Origin: Gigaspora rosea
Taxonomy: Eukaryota > Glomeromycota > Glomeromycetes > Diversisporales > Gigasporaceae
Length of the DNA: 64,000 nucleotides
Assembly (NCBI GenBank): GCA_003550325.1
Contig: QKWP01000486.1
Location: forward strand, 144,158-208,157
Direction: 5' to 3'
The stretch's first letter is position 1. Every line of letters starts with the position of its first letter. Below the pieces are notes generated by a model. It made no database searches, was not told where the DNA came from, and saw nothing but the letters and a program-made list of their open reading frames with translations. The translations under genes were made by a program, and so were the position numbers. This document shows, piece by piece, positions 33,370 through 44,575 of the stretch.

Positions 33370-36300
33370 ATGGAAGAAATGTATGACGTTTCCAGTTCAA
33401 GTTCGTCTTTAAATCGAAACAATGTTTTTAAATTAAATGTAGATTATTTAGAAACTGGTCCTTTTAGTCAAGCTGAAGAGTTCATGAAAGATTTTAGTAA
33501 TCCGTCTAATTTAATTAAATTTAAACAATTAGTCGAGGATTCTGAAATAAAATTGCCAGAAAGAATATTGATTCAAGCACTCGAGCTACTTAGTGATGCC
33601 TCTTCTTTCAAATATCACTCAGAAAATACCATAATACATCTTGAAATTCAACTTAGAACTTGGATGGTGACCTTGGAAAGAGTATGCTATTCTTCAATCA
33701 TTTTAGGATGTGAAATTCGTGAACAGCTTTATAAAAATTTAAGTAACTTTGTCAATTTTCATTATAAAACGAAAACTGTTTTTAAGCAAGGTGTTAGTGA
33801 AAGTTTTAAATCAAAAGCAAAATCCAAGGAAGTCGACAATACGTGTAACGATGTTTATATGCATTTTCAGAATTATAATATTGATTTTTTATTAGTTCAT
33901 TTACGTGACACATTGCATAGTATGCGTGATGATGAAACACGTACAGATGAAACTTTACGACGTATTAGAGATTTTCTTTTAGCACTTATTCATATTTCAC
34001 CCAAAGCTGCTAGTGCTAGATCAGGAAGTATGTCAAATATACTTGATGTTGCTGAATCCCTACCAAACTTTGCTAAAGCACTTAATTTTAAATATCCTAT
34101 CACTTATTGGTATCCAACGTGGCGTGAGCTTTTATCGATTCATTATTCATTAGAGAATTTAACTAAAGATGATATTTACAGTACTTTGCGATTCTATAAT
34201 GAAACTTACCTCCTTGAATTACTTTGGCAATATGTTTTTAACTTAAGTATTAATCAAATAGCTCCAAAAGAGATTTTGAATAGTCAAAATGAAGTTCTTG
34301 AATTTCTAAATTTATGGACAAAGAAAGAACCAACTGCGCCTCCAAATTCTTTATGGTTTGGAGCTTTAGATCTTGCTCAAAGCTTAAGCCAAAAGACATC
34401 TCAACTAGTTAGTTTAGCTCTCTGTTATTATTTGGGATTAGAATCACTGCAAAAATCTAAGTGTAATTATATTTGTTTTAAGTCCTTAGAATTACTTTTA
34501 ACACTATCTTACAAAAAACCAAAGTTATTTGAAAATATAATACAAGATGAGATCAACAAATATAAAGAATCATTACCAATACATTATCAACAAGTTTTTG
34601 ATGAACTTATTCATGATGTAACTCAAAAACTTCAGCTAAATAACCAATTTATGGAACAATTAAGTTTTAAAAGTATTAAAGAAAAGTCAGAAATTAAAGG
34701 CGATAGAAAAATAATATTAGATATAATTGCAGATGAGCTTACTTGTCCAGTCACTAGACAAATAACGGGAGATTTCTTAATTTTATCATGTGGACATTCT
34801 ATTAGTAGTTATGCTATCAATAAATGGAAAGAAGTAACAATAATTGAAAACAGATTATTTGAATGTCCTATTTGTAAAAATGAAATTAAATTAAATTCAA
34901 CTTATAATTTTCCAAAAAATGAAATATTGAAAAACCTTTATGAGAAATTGGAAAAAGCAGGTTATTTCGACAATTCATTAGAAAAACAACAAATATCATC
35001 AAATAAAACTCATATGATAGAAGATGATTTATTTTTAAAATTTAATAAGTATAAAATATTTCAAAATCCTGCGTCTATAAAGTTCTCCACACAAATTTTT
35101 CAAAAAGTACAACCTAAAATCATTCTACCTGCTTTTAATAAGGCTGCGAAGGCAGAGCAACAAGAAGACTATGAAACAGTTATAATGTGGCTAACACAAG
35201 TTATACAACTATATCCAAAAAGCTACTCAATTCGATGTAGAAGAGCATTTGCATCTTATAAACTTAAAATGTATTCAAAAGCTAAAGATGATTTAGATAC
35301 AGCAATTCAATTAAAACGATCGAAACATTTAGCTTATCTTTATAGAAGTTATATATTTAAAATGCTGAATAGGTATGATGAGGCACTTAAAGATTTAAAT
35401 CAATCATTAAATATTAAATCAAATAATATAGACGCATTGAATTGTCGTGCAGAAGTTTATTTCCTGATAAATAGTTACGAAGAATCATTCGCGGATTTAA
35501 ATAAATCGCTAGAAATTAAACCAAATGATGCATTTGCATTAAGATATCGTGGTGCAATTTATTATATGATGGGCAGATATGAAAATTCACTTGTTGATAT
35601 AAATAAATCGCTAGAAATTAAACCAAATAACGTATTTGCATCTGGTGCAATTTACAGATATGAAGATTCACTTGCTGATTTTAATGATTCGCTAAAAGTT
35701 AAACCAAATGACGCATTTGCATTAACATGTCGTGGTGCAATTTATTATATGATGAACAGATATAAAGATTCACTTGCTGATTTGAATAAATCGCTAGAAA
35801 TTAAACCAAATGACACATTTGCATTAAGATGTCGTGGAATTACTTATTTTGTTATAAATAGATACAAAGAGTCACTTGAGGATTTCTATAAATCTCTAAA
35901 AATTGAACCAAATGATGCAGTTGCATTAAGCTATCGTGGAGCAATTTATTATATGAAGAAATTATATGAAACTTCACTTGCTGATTTAAATGAATCACTA
36001 AAAATTAAACCAAATGACGCATTTGCATTAAGATATCGTGGTGCAATTTATTATATGATGACCAGATATGAAGATTCACTTGCTGATTTGAATAAATCGC
36101 TAGAAATTAACCCAAATGACGCATTCGCATTAAGATGTCGTGGAATTACTTATTTTGTTATGAATAGATACGAAGAATCGCTTGAGAATTTCCATGAATC
36201 TCTAGAAATTGAACCAAATGATGCAGTTGCATTAAATTATCGTGGTGAAATTTACCGCATAATAAATAAATATGGAGAATCACTTGCGGACCTAAATAAA

Positions 36301-36558
36301 TCTTTAGAAATTAGGCTAAATAATGCAGATACATTAAGAAGTCGCGGAATTACTTATTTTATCATGAGTAGATATGAAAAATCACTTGAGGACTTCAATA
36401 AATCGCTAGAAATTGAACCAGATAATGCAGTTGCATTGAATTATCGTAGTGAAATTAATCGCAGAATACTTAGATATGAAGAATCACTTGCGATGTTACG
36501 GAGAATTGCAAAATGTAGTGAAATTATTTTAACAAAAAAGGAATCATTTAATTGTTAG
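33370..36558 (+). CDS. U-box/RING-like and TPR-repeat protein, 1062 aa, intact
   Basis: One uninterrupted exon runs from ATG (context AAAAAATGG) to TAG. Residues 1-440 are alpha-helical and unassigned. Residues 455-525 form a U-box or modified RING (C459-P-V-T, then S-C474-G-H476-S, then E-C499-P-I-C502). The first Cys pair is incomplete, which favours a U-box. Residues 589-1050 hold about fourteen tetratricopeptide repeats of the DLNKSLEIKPNDAFALRYRG type. The repeats form a higher-order unit of three TPRs (about 306 bp). The sixth repeat is short by seven codons. U-box/TPR proteins usually act as E3 ubiquitin ligases or chaperone adaptors; that role is inferred. No signal peptide or membrane segment is seen, so it is probably cytosolic. 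A Sel1 pseudogene lies upstream in the opposite direction. Confidence 0.9.
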   Translation: MEEMYDVSSSSSSLNRNNVFKLNVDYLETGPFSQAEEFMKDFSNPSNLIKFKQLVEDSEIKLPERILIQALELLSDASSFKYHSENTIIHLEIQLRTWMVTLERVCYSSIILGCEIREQLYKNLSNFVNFHYKTKTVFKQGVSESFKSKAKSKEVDNTCNDVYMHFQNYNIDFLLVHLRDTLHSMRDDETRTDETLRRIRDFLLALIHISPKAASARSGSMSNILDVAESLPNFAKALNFKYPITYWYPTWRELLSIHYSLENLTKDDIYSTLRFYNETYLLELLWQYVFNLSINQIAPKEILNSQNEVLEFLNLWTKKEPTAPPNSLWFGALDLAQSLSQKTSQLVSLALCYYLGLESLQKSKCNYICFKSLELLLTLSYKKPKLFENIIQDEINKYKESLPIHYQQVFDELIHDVTQKLQLNNQFMEQLSFKSIKEKSEIKGDRKIILDIIADELTCPVTRQITGDFLILSCGHSISSYAINKWKEVTIIENRLFECPICKNEIKLNSTYNFPKNEILKNLYEKLEKAGYFDNSLEKQQISSNKTHMIEDDLFLKFNKYKIFQNPASIKFSTQIFQKVQPKIILPAFNKAAKAEQQEDYETVIMWLTQVIQLYPKSYSIRCRRAFASYKLKMYSKAKDDLDTAIQLKRSKHLAYLYRSYIFKMLNRYDEALKDLNQSLNIKSNNIDALNCRAEVYFLINSYEESFADLNKSLEIKPNDAFALRYRGAIYYMMGRYENSLVDINKSLEIKPNNVFASGAIYRYEDSLADFNDSLKVKPNDAFALTCRGAIYYMMNRYKDSLADLNKSLEIKPNDTFALRCRGITYFVINRYKESLEDFYKSLKIEPNDAVALSYRGAIYYMKKLYETSLADLNESLKIKPNDAFALRYRGAIYYMMTRYEDSLADLNKSLEINPNDAFALRCRGITYFVMNRYEESLENFHESLEIEPNDAVALNYRGEIYRIINKYGESLADLNKSLEIRLNNADTLRSRGITYFIMSRYEKSLEDFNKSLEIEPDNAVALNYRSEINRRILRYEESLAMLRRIAKCSEIILTKKESFNC

Positions 36559-37290
36559 ATAAATTCTGGTTTTTAGATTTTGTCGCAGAGGTGAATAGTG
36601 CTCATTGAAATAAGTGGTGTGCTAAAAATAGTACTGTAAAATTAATCGTTAAAATTGAAAGGAGTGAGGAAGTTACAAAAACAATGCCGTGCGTTTTGTA
36701 ATGTTTACAAAAAAGGTATGACCTGACCTCTACAGCTCATGAAATTATAGGAAATGGGAGAGGCAGATATTTTGATTTCCAGAATAAATATAAGTGTTAT
36801 TGATTGAAAAACATGATCGATAAACAATATAAAATCTCTAACCTTTCGCCGTAATCATCACGAAATCACAGGGTCACGCTAGAATTCAAAAATAAAGTTT
36901 AGGTTATGAAAGGGCTTCCGGAACGGTGAGAATTTTTGCTTGCTATATAAAACAAGAGATAACAACTATGTTGTCAAACAAGTAAATTCGTAAATTTTAT
37001 TTTAAAGCATAAAAGGAATATATTAAATACGGAAAATAATATAAACCATATCAATTTTAAACTTAAAGCAATGTAATCATAAATGTAATTATTCCTATAT
37101 AAATAATGAGATATAAAATATGAAAACATATTATATAAACTTTTTCTCGGTTATAACAATAAAAAGCATATCATTAAAGTATGTTTTAAACTTGAAAAAG
37201 ATGTGTACATATACAGTATATTTATATAAAGACGCAAGATCTAAGATTTATATCATTTTTAATTGTGATTAAATATAATTCTCACCAATC
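36559..37290. other. Intergenic, nothing identified
   Basis: This stretch is the 3' flank of the U-box/TPR gene. No gene or repeat is supported. Confidence 0.55.
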
Positions 37291-37299
37291 CATTAAATT

Positions 37300-39780
37300 A
37301 GAGCCTTTTCAAGTTCATCGATTTTTAGAGGTTTTGCGAGATAATCATTTATTCCTGACTCAATACATTTATTTTGTATTTCTTCCATAGACAAAGCAGT
37401 TAAGGCAATAATTGTTATATTCGAAACTGTTGGTCCTAATGCCCTAACTGCTTGTTAAACACCAAAGCCTGACATTATTTGCTAAGTATAATAATTAATT
37501 AATTATCGTTATTATTAATATTTTGTCATAACAAGTAGCAAAAAAACGAACTAATTCAGGGAATAAACTCATTAAATTGCATTTTGTTAAAATTAATGAA
37601 ATTCTGCGGGAATTTATTTGGTATATATGTGTATTGGATGAACTTGAATATACAGTATTTAATAATTTAGACTCCGAATCGATCAATCTGATCGTTTCTT
37701 GACTATTTGTTGCAGAGATTATAACCAAGTTTGAAATTTGCTACAATGTATTCTAAAAGTAAAAAATTGATTTGAATTAATAAAAGAATGTGGGCCGATA
37801 TTTTTTTTAAATATTGTATATAATTACCTCTAGATTAACAGAATTATCATTCTACAAATAGATTAATCAACTAATTAAAGAAATTAAGAGTATACATGAT
37901 CTAGCCAAAATAAAAGCACTCCACACACAAAATGCACTTGCTCTTAGTAACATTTCTTTTTCTACTCTTAGAATCTCTTAAAACTATGTCTCCATATATA
38001 TCTTGATTTGATCTTCAATCATACGAGGTTTAAAATCGAGTACTCGTATTAGAATACTTTCAACGGCGAGTCAATATTTATTATTTTTACCGACAGAATC
38101 TTCTTTTTCCATATGCATAAATTGATTGACCAACTTTTTCCCATATAATTGGAGTATAAATAACAAAAGTTGTTCCTCCAATTTTTCAATTAAATTTTTT
38201 GCCAACATTTTCCTTCACTACTCGAAAATACAATAAAAAATTACTAAATTATTATTATGCTTTCATGACCTCGTCTTTATTTTTTCATAAAGACTTATGA
38301 ATGCTATATCATAAGCAGGTCGGCCATTCAATTCTTTTGCAGCCTTAATTAATACCTTTGTCAAAAAATATCGAAGGAATCAACTTTTTCAATTCTCTAA
38401 AGATATCCAACATAGAGTTTCTCACACTTTCAACTGGGTGAATTATTAATAAGTATTTATTTTCTTCTTATAATATAAGATAGTGCATATCTTATTTGTT
38501 TATTAAATTGTAATTCTAATAACGAAAGAGTTGGAAATTTCGAAATAGTTGGTGTAGCTGATAATAACTCAATATCCCATGTAAACCAAAATTTACATCT
38601 TTTTCCTAATTGAATTTCTGCATTAGTTTCTCCTCCATTAACTTCTATTAAACATTTACAAATTGAGAGACCAAGTCCTGTACCATCCTGCTTCTTGGTT
38701 ATTGACATATCACCTTGTGAAAAACTTACCCAAGCACGTTGTATATATTCGGTCTCATACTATTATTTGCTAAATTATTAGCGATATCTATTTTAGAATG
38801 GTTAAAAATACTTGAAAATATAAAGTATATAATCATAAATATCTTACCCAACACCAGTATAATGTAATTCAATCAATAGACAACCAATAGACCATAAATA
38901 GAAATTCCCTTCGTTTTCATCAATGGCTTTTTGTGATTGTATTGAAATTGTCAGCACGATTTCACCTTGATCGGTAAATTTAATCCTGGGAATAATTATG
39001 TAACAAGTTATATAAACAAGTTTTGCAATAACAGATAAGGTGTGCAATAAATTATCTCAGCCTATTTAATATGCAAAGAGATAAATTATTTTTCTCTATT
39101 TTTTACTTATTTTATAATACAGTATAAACTATAATAGCTCTCAGGATTACTCTTAATATATCTCGGTAATTTATCTACAATAAATTCGATTTTTTTTACT
39201 TCCAGCTTCTTTTCCAAATGCTTCAAATGTGTCATCAAATAATTCTAATAAATCAAATGTTCTATTTATTAAAGTAACTTGATGCGCTTCTAATTTTGTT
39301 GCATTGAGAATATCATTTATAATATAACTTATGTTTAAAGAAATATCTATTCCTGAATTATCATTTAAAAATTCTTGCGAATCAGTGAATGTTGATATTT
39401 ACGTTTATATTATTATTATATCATCATTAATTTCAATAAATGGACCAGTTAAACTTTCTGAATTTTTATATGAAGCAATTATTTCATCATTAACCTTTAA
39501 ATTAGATTGTCTATCTGAAAAATTAAACCTCTTTCACTTGGGATTCTACGATGAATTTCATTAACAATATATAGAAATATTTCGTTTATACTAAATTCAG
39601 AAATAATCATATTTGTTATTGAAATCAGTAATTGTTTTCTTCCTATTTAAATTGATGAAACACGAAGAAATGAGAGTTCAATATTAGCACAAATACGAGT
39701 AGCTAGTTCTCGAGAAGAAAATGGATTTACTAATAGTCATCAGCCCTTTTATCCAGCCCTGAAAGTAAATGAATTAAAAC
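37300..39780 (-). pseudogene. Hybrid histidine kinase pseudogene
   Basis: The minus strand carries modules in the expected order. A GAF-like segment reads SINEIFLYIVNEIHRRIPSE (about 39600). A HisKA C-terminal helix reads SYIINDILNATKLEAHQVTL with FDLLELFDDTFEAFGKEAG (39340-39180). The ATPase has FTDQGEIVLTISIQSQ (about 38960), then SFSQGDMSITKKQ, then the G2 box DGTGLGLSICKCLIEVNGGE and KFWFTWDIE (38740-38570). A degenerate receiver follows (IIHPVESVRNSMLDIFREL, 38450). Last comes a receiver C-terminus (IIALTALSMEEIQNKCIESG, LAKPLKIDELEKAL, 37420-37300). Such proteins relay phosphate from His to Asp in two-component signalling. The HisKA H-box helix is missing, stops interrupt the GAF-HisKA joint, and the receiver Asp region is unreadable. 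Some breaks may be introns. Confidence 0.75.
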
Positions 39781-40507
39781 AAACCAATAAGGAAAATAAG
39801 ATTATCTATTATTTAACGTTAATCTTTAAAAATACAATAATTTAACTTATCTTTGACTTTGGAATTTTCACATGCTTTTGCGGATAATAATAATATGGGA
39901 ATTGATTGAGTATCTTAATACCAAGCAACTCACTATTTTAATTAATCGGAAATCGAATAAATGAATCAAATGAGTTTAGAGATGGGCAAAATACAAAATT
40001 TTCATTTTAGCATGCACATGCGCATGCATTTTTTGCATGCATGCATGCATGTTTTGACCAAAGTTGATTTAATTTCTTAATGCTGGCCAGAATTAATTGC
40101 ATGCATGCATGCAGTCATGAATGAGTTGCGATGAACAAATCAGTGAGATACAACCCACCCACCTTTTTTCGTCAAAATTGTCATTGATAAAGGTCGCTCA
40201 AGCATTACTTAACATAATAAACAATAAATTCTCTCCAAGTTTCTAAAAATAATCATTTTATTGCTAATGCTCGAAGCTTTTAAAATAAATAAGCCGATGC
40301 AACTAAAGTCGAAGCTTCGGTCAGTTGAATAGAATTTTTTTTTTATTGGATTTTTTAGCAGTTTTGGGTGGCACAGTGAAGATCACGAACAAAAGAAAGA
40401 GTATGATCAAGCATTTAATTCTATTAATATCGTCATTGATGTTGATGCTTGTGCATCATCACGAACATTATTAAATCAATTGATTGAGATGCTTGAGAAC
40501 ACCCTAA
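39781..40507. other. AT-rich intergenic stretch with GCATGC repeats
   Basis: Apart from the GCATGC cluster given separately, nothing was identified. Confidence 0.5.
40010..40115. repeat. GCAT/ATGC alternating repeats, inverted pair
   Basis: TGCATGCATGCATGCATG-type tracts occur at 40010-40055 and 40095-40114, separated by AT-rich DNA. They are alternating purine-pyrimidine and self-complementary. Confidence 0.8.
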
Positions 40508-40789
40508 GGTTGTTCTCAAGCAGCTCCCTCAATGAGATTTGCTAGTGATTGAGGTGCTGCTCAATCATTTCGATCGATCGAATTTAATTGAAATGATCTT
40601 TATAATGATTTTGCCGGAAGTTCATTGTGCAAAATGCGGATTTTGAATTTTAGCCAATCAGAGTAACTCGATGAAAAAAAAGGTGGTTGCTAGCTCCAGG
40701 TTTTTTTGATCGAAATGATTAAACATGATCCATTTTTCAACCAATCAGATCATTTTATTAGTCATAGAGCGAGGTGCTTGAGAACAACC
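40508..40789. mobile_element. PIF/Harbinger-type MITE
   Basis: The inverted ends GGTTGTTCTCAAGCAGCTC and GGTTGTTCTCAAGCACCTC are flanked by TAA on both sides (40505-40507, 40790-40792). It is 282 bp and noncoding. A decayed relative may lie at 8745-8830. Confidence 0.85.
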
Positions 40790-40792
40790 TAA

Positions 40793-42719
40793 ATCAGGTA
40801 ATTTTTTAAGCTTTTTTAAGACTTTTAAAGCATCTTTATCGTCACAAGCGCGATGTACGTACGTACGTCAAATTCTTTTTAGTATCAGGTATAGCTGTCA
40901 GATTGGGGTCACACGGACTAATTAATCAAAACTATGTCCGTCCGCTAACTATGAAATTTTCATATTGCAGATTTTTTACGTTAACACGAATGCAAATCAA
41001 TTTATCTGTTAAATTTATCGGATTTTATTAATTCACTATATTTCATATATTTTAAAATGCATCAATTTATTATGTAGATATGTAATCGCCTTGAAATTTT
41101 TACCAGTTATTTATGTAAAGTCAAAGAATAAAGCTATGATTTCATTAATTAGGACGAAAAAAATTATATAAACATATAAGTCGACGAGAATCAAGCATAG
41201 CCACTTTGAAGCAATTCTGACTAACAGCAATAATTATGTGGCACCTTTAGAATTTTGCGTTTTTCTTTATAATTAAGTGAAGTAAAATTACATTCGATCA
41301 TTTATTTTTATAAAAATTTGAGTATAATGAAATAATCAATATAGCCGACATAGTTTTGATTACGTGTGACACTGTGGTGAGCGGTCAACTATGTAAACAA
41401 AATTATGTGCAGTATCATATAAAAATTAATTATTGAAGTTTTTTTTTTTGAATTAACTAGGCGCCGAAGTTGCTTAAAGGGAGCTAGAAATAAATGAATA
41501 TATTATTACAGTATATGATCTAAATTAGTACACCGTTGGGGTACAAAATGCTGTGATTATAAAGAAATGTGACTAATATAGAGGTATTTTTTATATTTTA
41601 TAGATAATTCGTAAAAGTAAATTTATAACTATATTAATTTTTGTGACTATAGGTTAGACTGCATTAATAAAGATATAATAAATATATAATACCGGTAATT
41701 ATATTTTTTTTCTTTCTGTTAACTCTCTTATAACTTCGTTACCAATAATATGGTTATTATATAGATACACTGTATCTATATAATATAATTATATATATAT
41801 AATTATATTGAATATAATTATATATATATAATTATATATATTTAATTATTATTTATTAATAATCTAATAATACAATATTTAAATAATATAGTAATCATAT
41901 TAAAAATAATACGAAAAATTTGATCGTCCAATAGTCTTTGCGTAACAAAACAACAAAAACGATTTCTTGTTCAATATTACCGGTACATTCAATATCTTCT
42001 ACCCTAACCTGTTAATATGCTGTTTATATTTTTAAAAAAAGTTACTGTAAAGTTTGATAGGTGCGTTCTATTGTCCATTTATTCTTGAATAGTTATAAGA
42101 TCGTTGACTACATTTCTGGTTTAAGAGTGCGTCGCACAGCCACGTAAAATTCTGTTTGAGTGTGACACGAAGTTAATCAATTTCAGCATTTTTCAAGCTA
42201 GTCTGTGTCGATCGAAAGCTGCGATTTGATTTGTCCATTATGTATTACACTATCTATAAACGCGTATTTCGTCATTTATAAATTTCATGTATATATGTTA
42301 CGCTACACTAAACTGTTAATCGATTTTTACATTAATTTATTAGGAAACAATAACCATGGCTACAAATATATTAACCCATTATTAAAAGGAATTTTGCAAT
42401 GTAAAACATAATGCAGAGAACATTCATAAAGAACAAGGAAATTGCTATTACGTAAAAGTAAAAAAAAAATGCTGATTTTTTCTAAAAACGATTGGCTCAA
42501 CTAATTAACTTATTAGCATGTAACTACATTTAAACATAATGGCAAATTTTTGAAACTATAAAATTTTATAACTTTACGGGAAAATAAATAACACATTGAG
42601 AACATTTTGCGTAATTTAAATTATAAAATACATTTAATAAAGGTTCTATTTACCATATCGGATATGCATCATTCAACTTATAATCGCTTAAAGTATCCAT
42701 CCAAATATAAATAAATCAT
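40793..42719. other. AT-rich stretch with an AT palindrome
   Basis: No gene is supported. Positions 41755-41860 consist of self-complementary ATATAATTATATATAT tracts. The frame at 42205-42411 has no recognisable domain. Confidence 0.5.
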
Positions 42720-42880
42720 GATATAAGAAAGTTGGTGGACCAATAGTAAAATTTTTTTATATCGAGATTTATTAGTAACTATTCTTATATCGAGTGAATT
42801 TATTATTGACTTGTTTTAGCTTTAACTTTCTTATATCGAAGTTTAATCAGTCTTTCCTATATCAAGAGTTACTTGTATAA
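42720..42880. repeat. Repeated CTTATATCGA motif upstream of the kelch gene
   Basis: TTCTTATATCGAG-type sequence occurs about four times at uneven spacing (about 30-60 bp). A similar cluster (TTACATCGAGAG, TTATATCGACC) lies at 45280-45435, beyond the kelch gene. These could be subterminal repeats of old transposon ends or a shared regulatory motif. Confidence 0.4.
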
Positions 42881-42938
42881 TTATTTTGTTCTTACAACTT
42901 CATTTTTAAACAATTTATATTTAATATAAAATATATAA

Positions 42939-44575
42939 ATGCATTTAAAGACCATATTATACACTCTCTGCATATTATGGCTTAATAAATTTATAATAAA
43001 GAATTCTCTAGCATTTGTTCCGTTTTCAGATGTTGGAATTTCTACTGTTCTAATGAATTCCACAATATATTACATTGCAGGGTTTTCTAATCAAATGGTT
43101 TATTTAGATGCAAGGTACTTGAAAATTTCTTTAATTCTGGTTTGTTAGATGTTGCTCAAATTATTAATAATTCATTCCCTGAAAAAAATGAGTAGTAAAC
43201 CGTTTAAAACAAGTGATTCATCATTACCATGGGTAAATCTTACACAATTGTCGCAGATACTCCCACCAAGTTCTTTTTCTACAGCAACACTTGTGGGAAA
43301 TAAGATTTTTTTAATCGGTGGTTTATATGGAAATGATAGTTACATCAAATCCAATCTTATATTTTATATTTTTGACACGAAAAATCAAACTTGGAGTCAA
43401 ATATTTACGATAAATCCACCAGCAAATAGAATATCTGCAACTTCAATTTATAACCCTAAAACAGGAAAGATTTATTTTTTTGGTGGAAGATTTAATAGTA
43501 GTGATACAACTACTACTAGTGATGCAAATTCTATGAATTATCCACTCGATATGATTATATTAAACCCTACAAACTATCAATGGTCTAAAGGAAGTTCATT
43601 TAATGGACCATCTGGACGTGATGATCAAGCAGTCGTATTATTACCATCTGGATTAATCCTTTATATTGGTGGTAGAAGTCCTAATAATGGAGGATATATT
43701 AATCCAAGCATGGCAGAGGTTATTATATTAAATCTATATTATCATAATAATTTGGATAATCTTACTAACTCTTTTTTTTTTTTTTAATTATAGCTTTATG
43801 CTTATGATACAAATAATGATACTTGGACCACAAAAGTATGCGGTTTTTTTTTTAAAAAAAAAAAGAAAAAAAATCAGAAAAAATAAATAAATATTTACAA
43901 ATTTTACTTTATTTGTTATCCAGACAACAAAAGGTTATAACCCATCTCCTCGTGGAAGTGCACAAGCTGTATTAAGTAATTATTGACATACATTTTTTTT
44001 TATATTATAAAAGTCATTATTAACAGAGTGTTAATTCGTATTATTTAGCTGACGATGGCCGCATTATAGTTTATGGTGGAGTAAATGGCGGCGCTTCAAA
44101 TCTATTAGGTCTACCGGTAAATGATGTTCTTGTTGTATTAGACACAGAAGATTTCAGTTGGTCCCTGCCATCAGTATCTACAACTCCGCCACCACTAAGT
44201 AGATATCAAACTATAACATTAGTAGGATATTATGTTATCGTAGCCTTTGGTCAAATAATGTCTGGTGTAAATGGGATTTCAACTAGTAACGTATATATTT
44301 TAGACGCAAAAAACAAATCTGATTATAAATGGATTACAAATTTTGATCCTAAAGAAGCAAAAACTCCTCTACAAACTAACACAACTGCTCCTCAAACCAG
44401 TGCAACTAATATAACTATTCCTCAAGCCACTGCACCGAATATTGGTTTAATTATTGGTATTGTAATTGGGATAGTTATAATAATTGCAATTGGAAGTGCA
44501 TTTATATGGTATCGTTATTTTAGATCAAACCATGTTATACTCATTTCTGGTGACAACGTAGAAAATCTAAAATAA
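42939..44575 (+). CDS. Kelch-repeat membrane protein, five exons, 439 aa
   Basis: Exons read 42939-43114, 43196-43718, 43794-43835, 43924-43975 and 44049-44575. All introns are GT-AG, and the joined frame (1320 nt) is open throughout. The start gives a signal peptide (MHLKTILYTLCILWLNKF). Joining at YLDA-SKPFKT removes a stop seen in the unspliced frame. Kelch blades are visible as FSTATLVGNKIFLIGGLYG, GKIYFFGGRF, VLLPSGLILYIGGRS and GRIIVYGGVNGG. A Thr/Pro-rich stalk and a membrane helix (IGLIIGIVIGIVIIIAIGSA) precede a short basic tail. The topology predicts a cell-surface or secretory-pathway type I protein with an extracellular beta-propeller. Its ligand is unknown. It converges on the GH92 gene downstream. 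Confidence 0.88.

Noticed and set aside
43149..43787. Kelch gene starting at the ATG at 43149 and ending at 43787
   Set aside because: The GT-AG join 43114/43196 links to an upstream exon with a signal peptide and first blade, and the stop at 43787 lies inside an intron.
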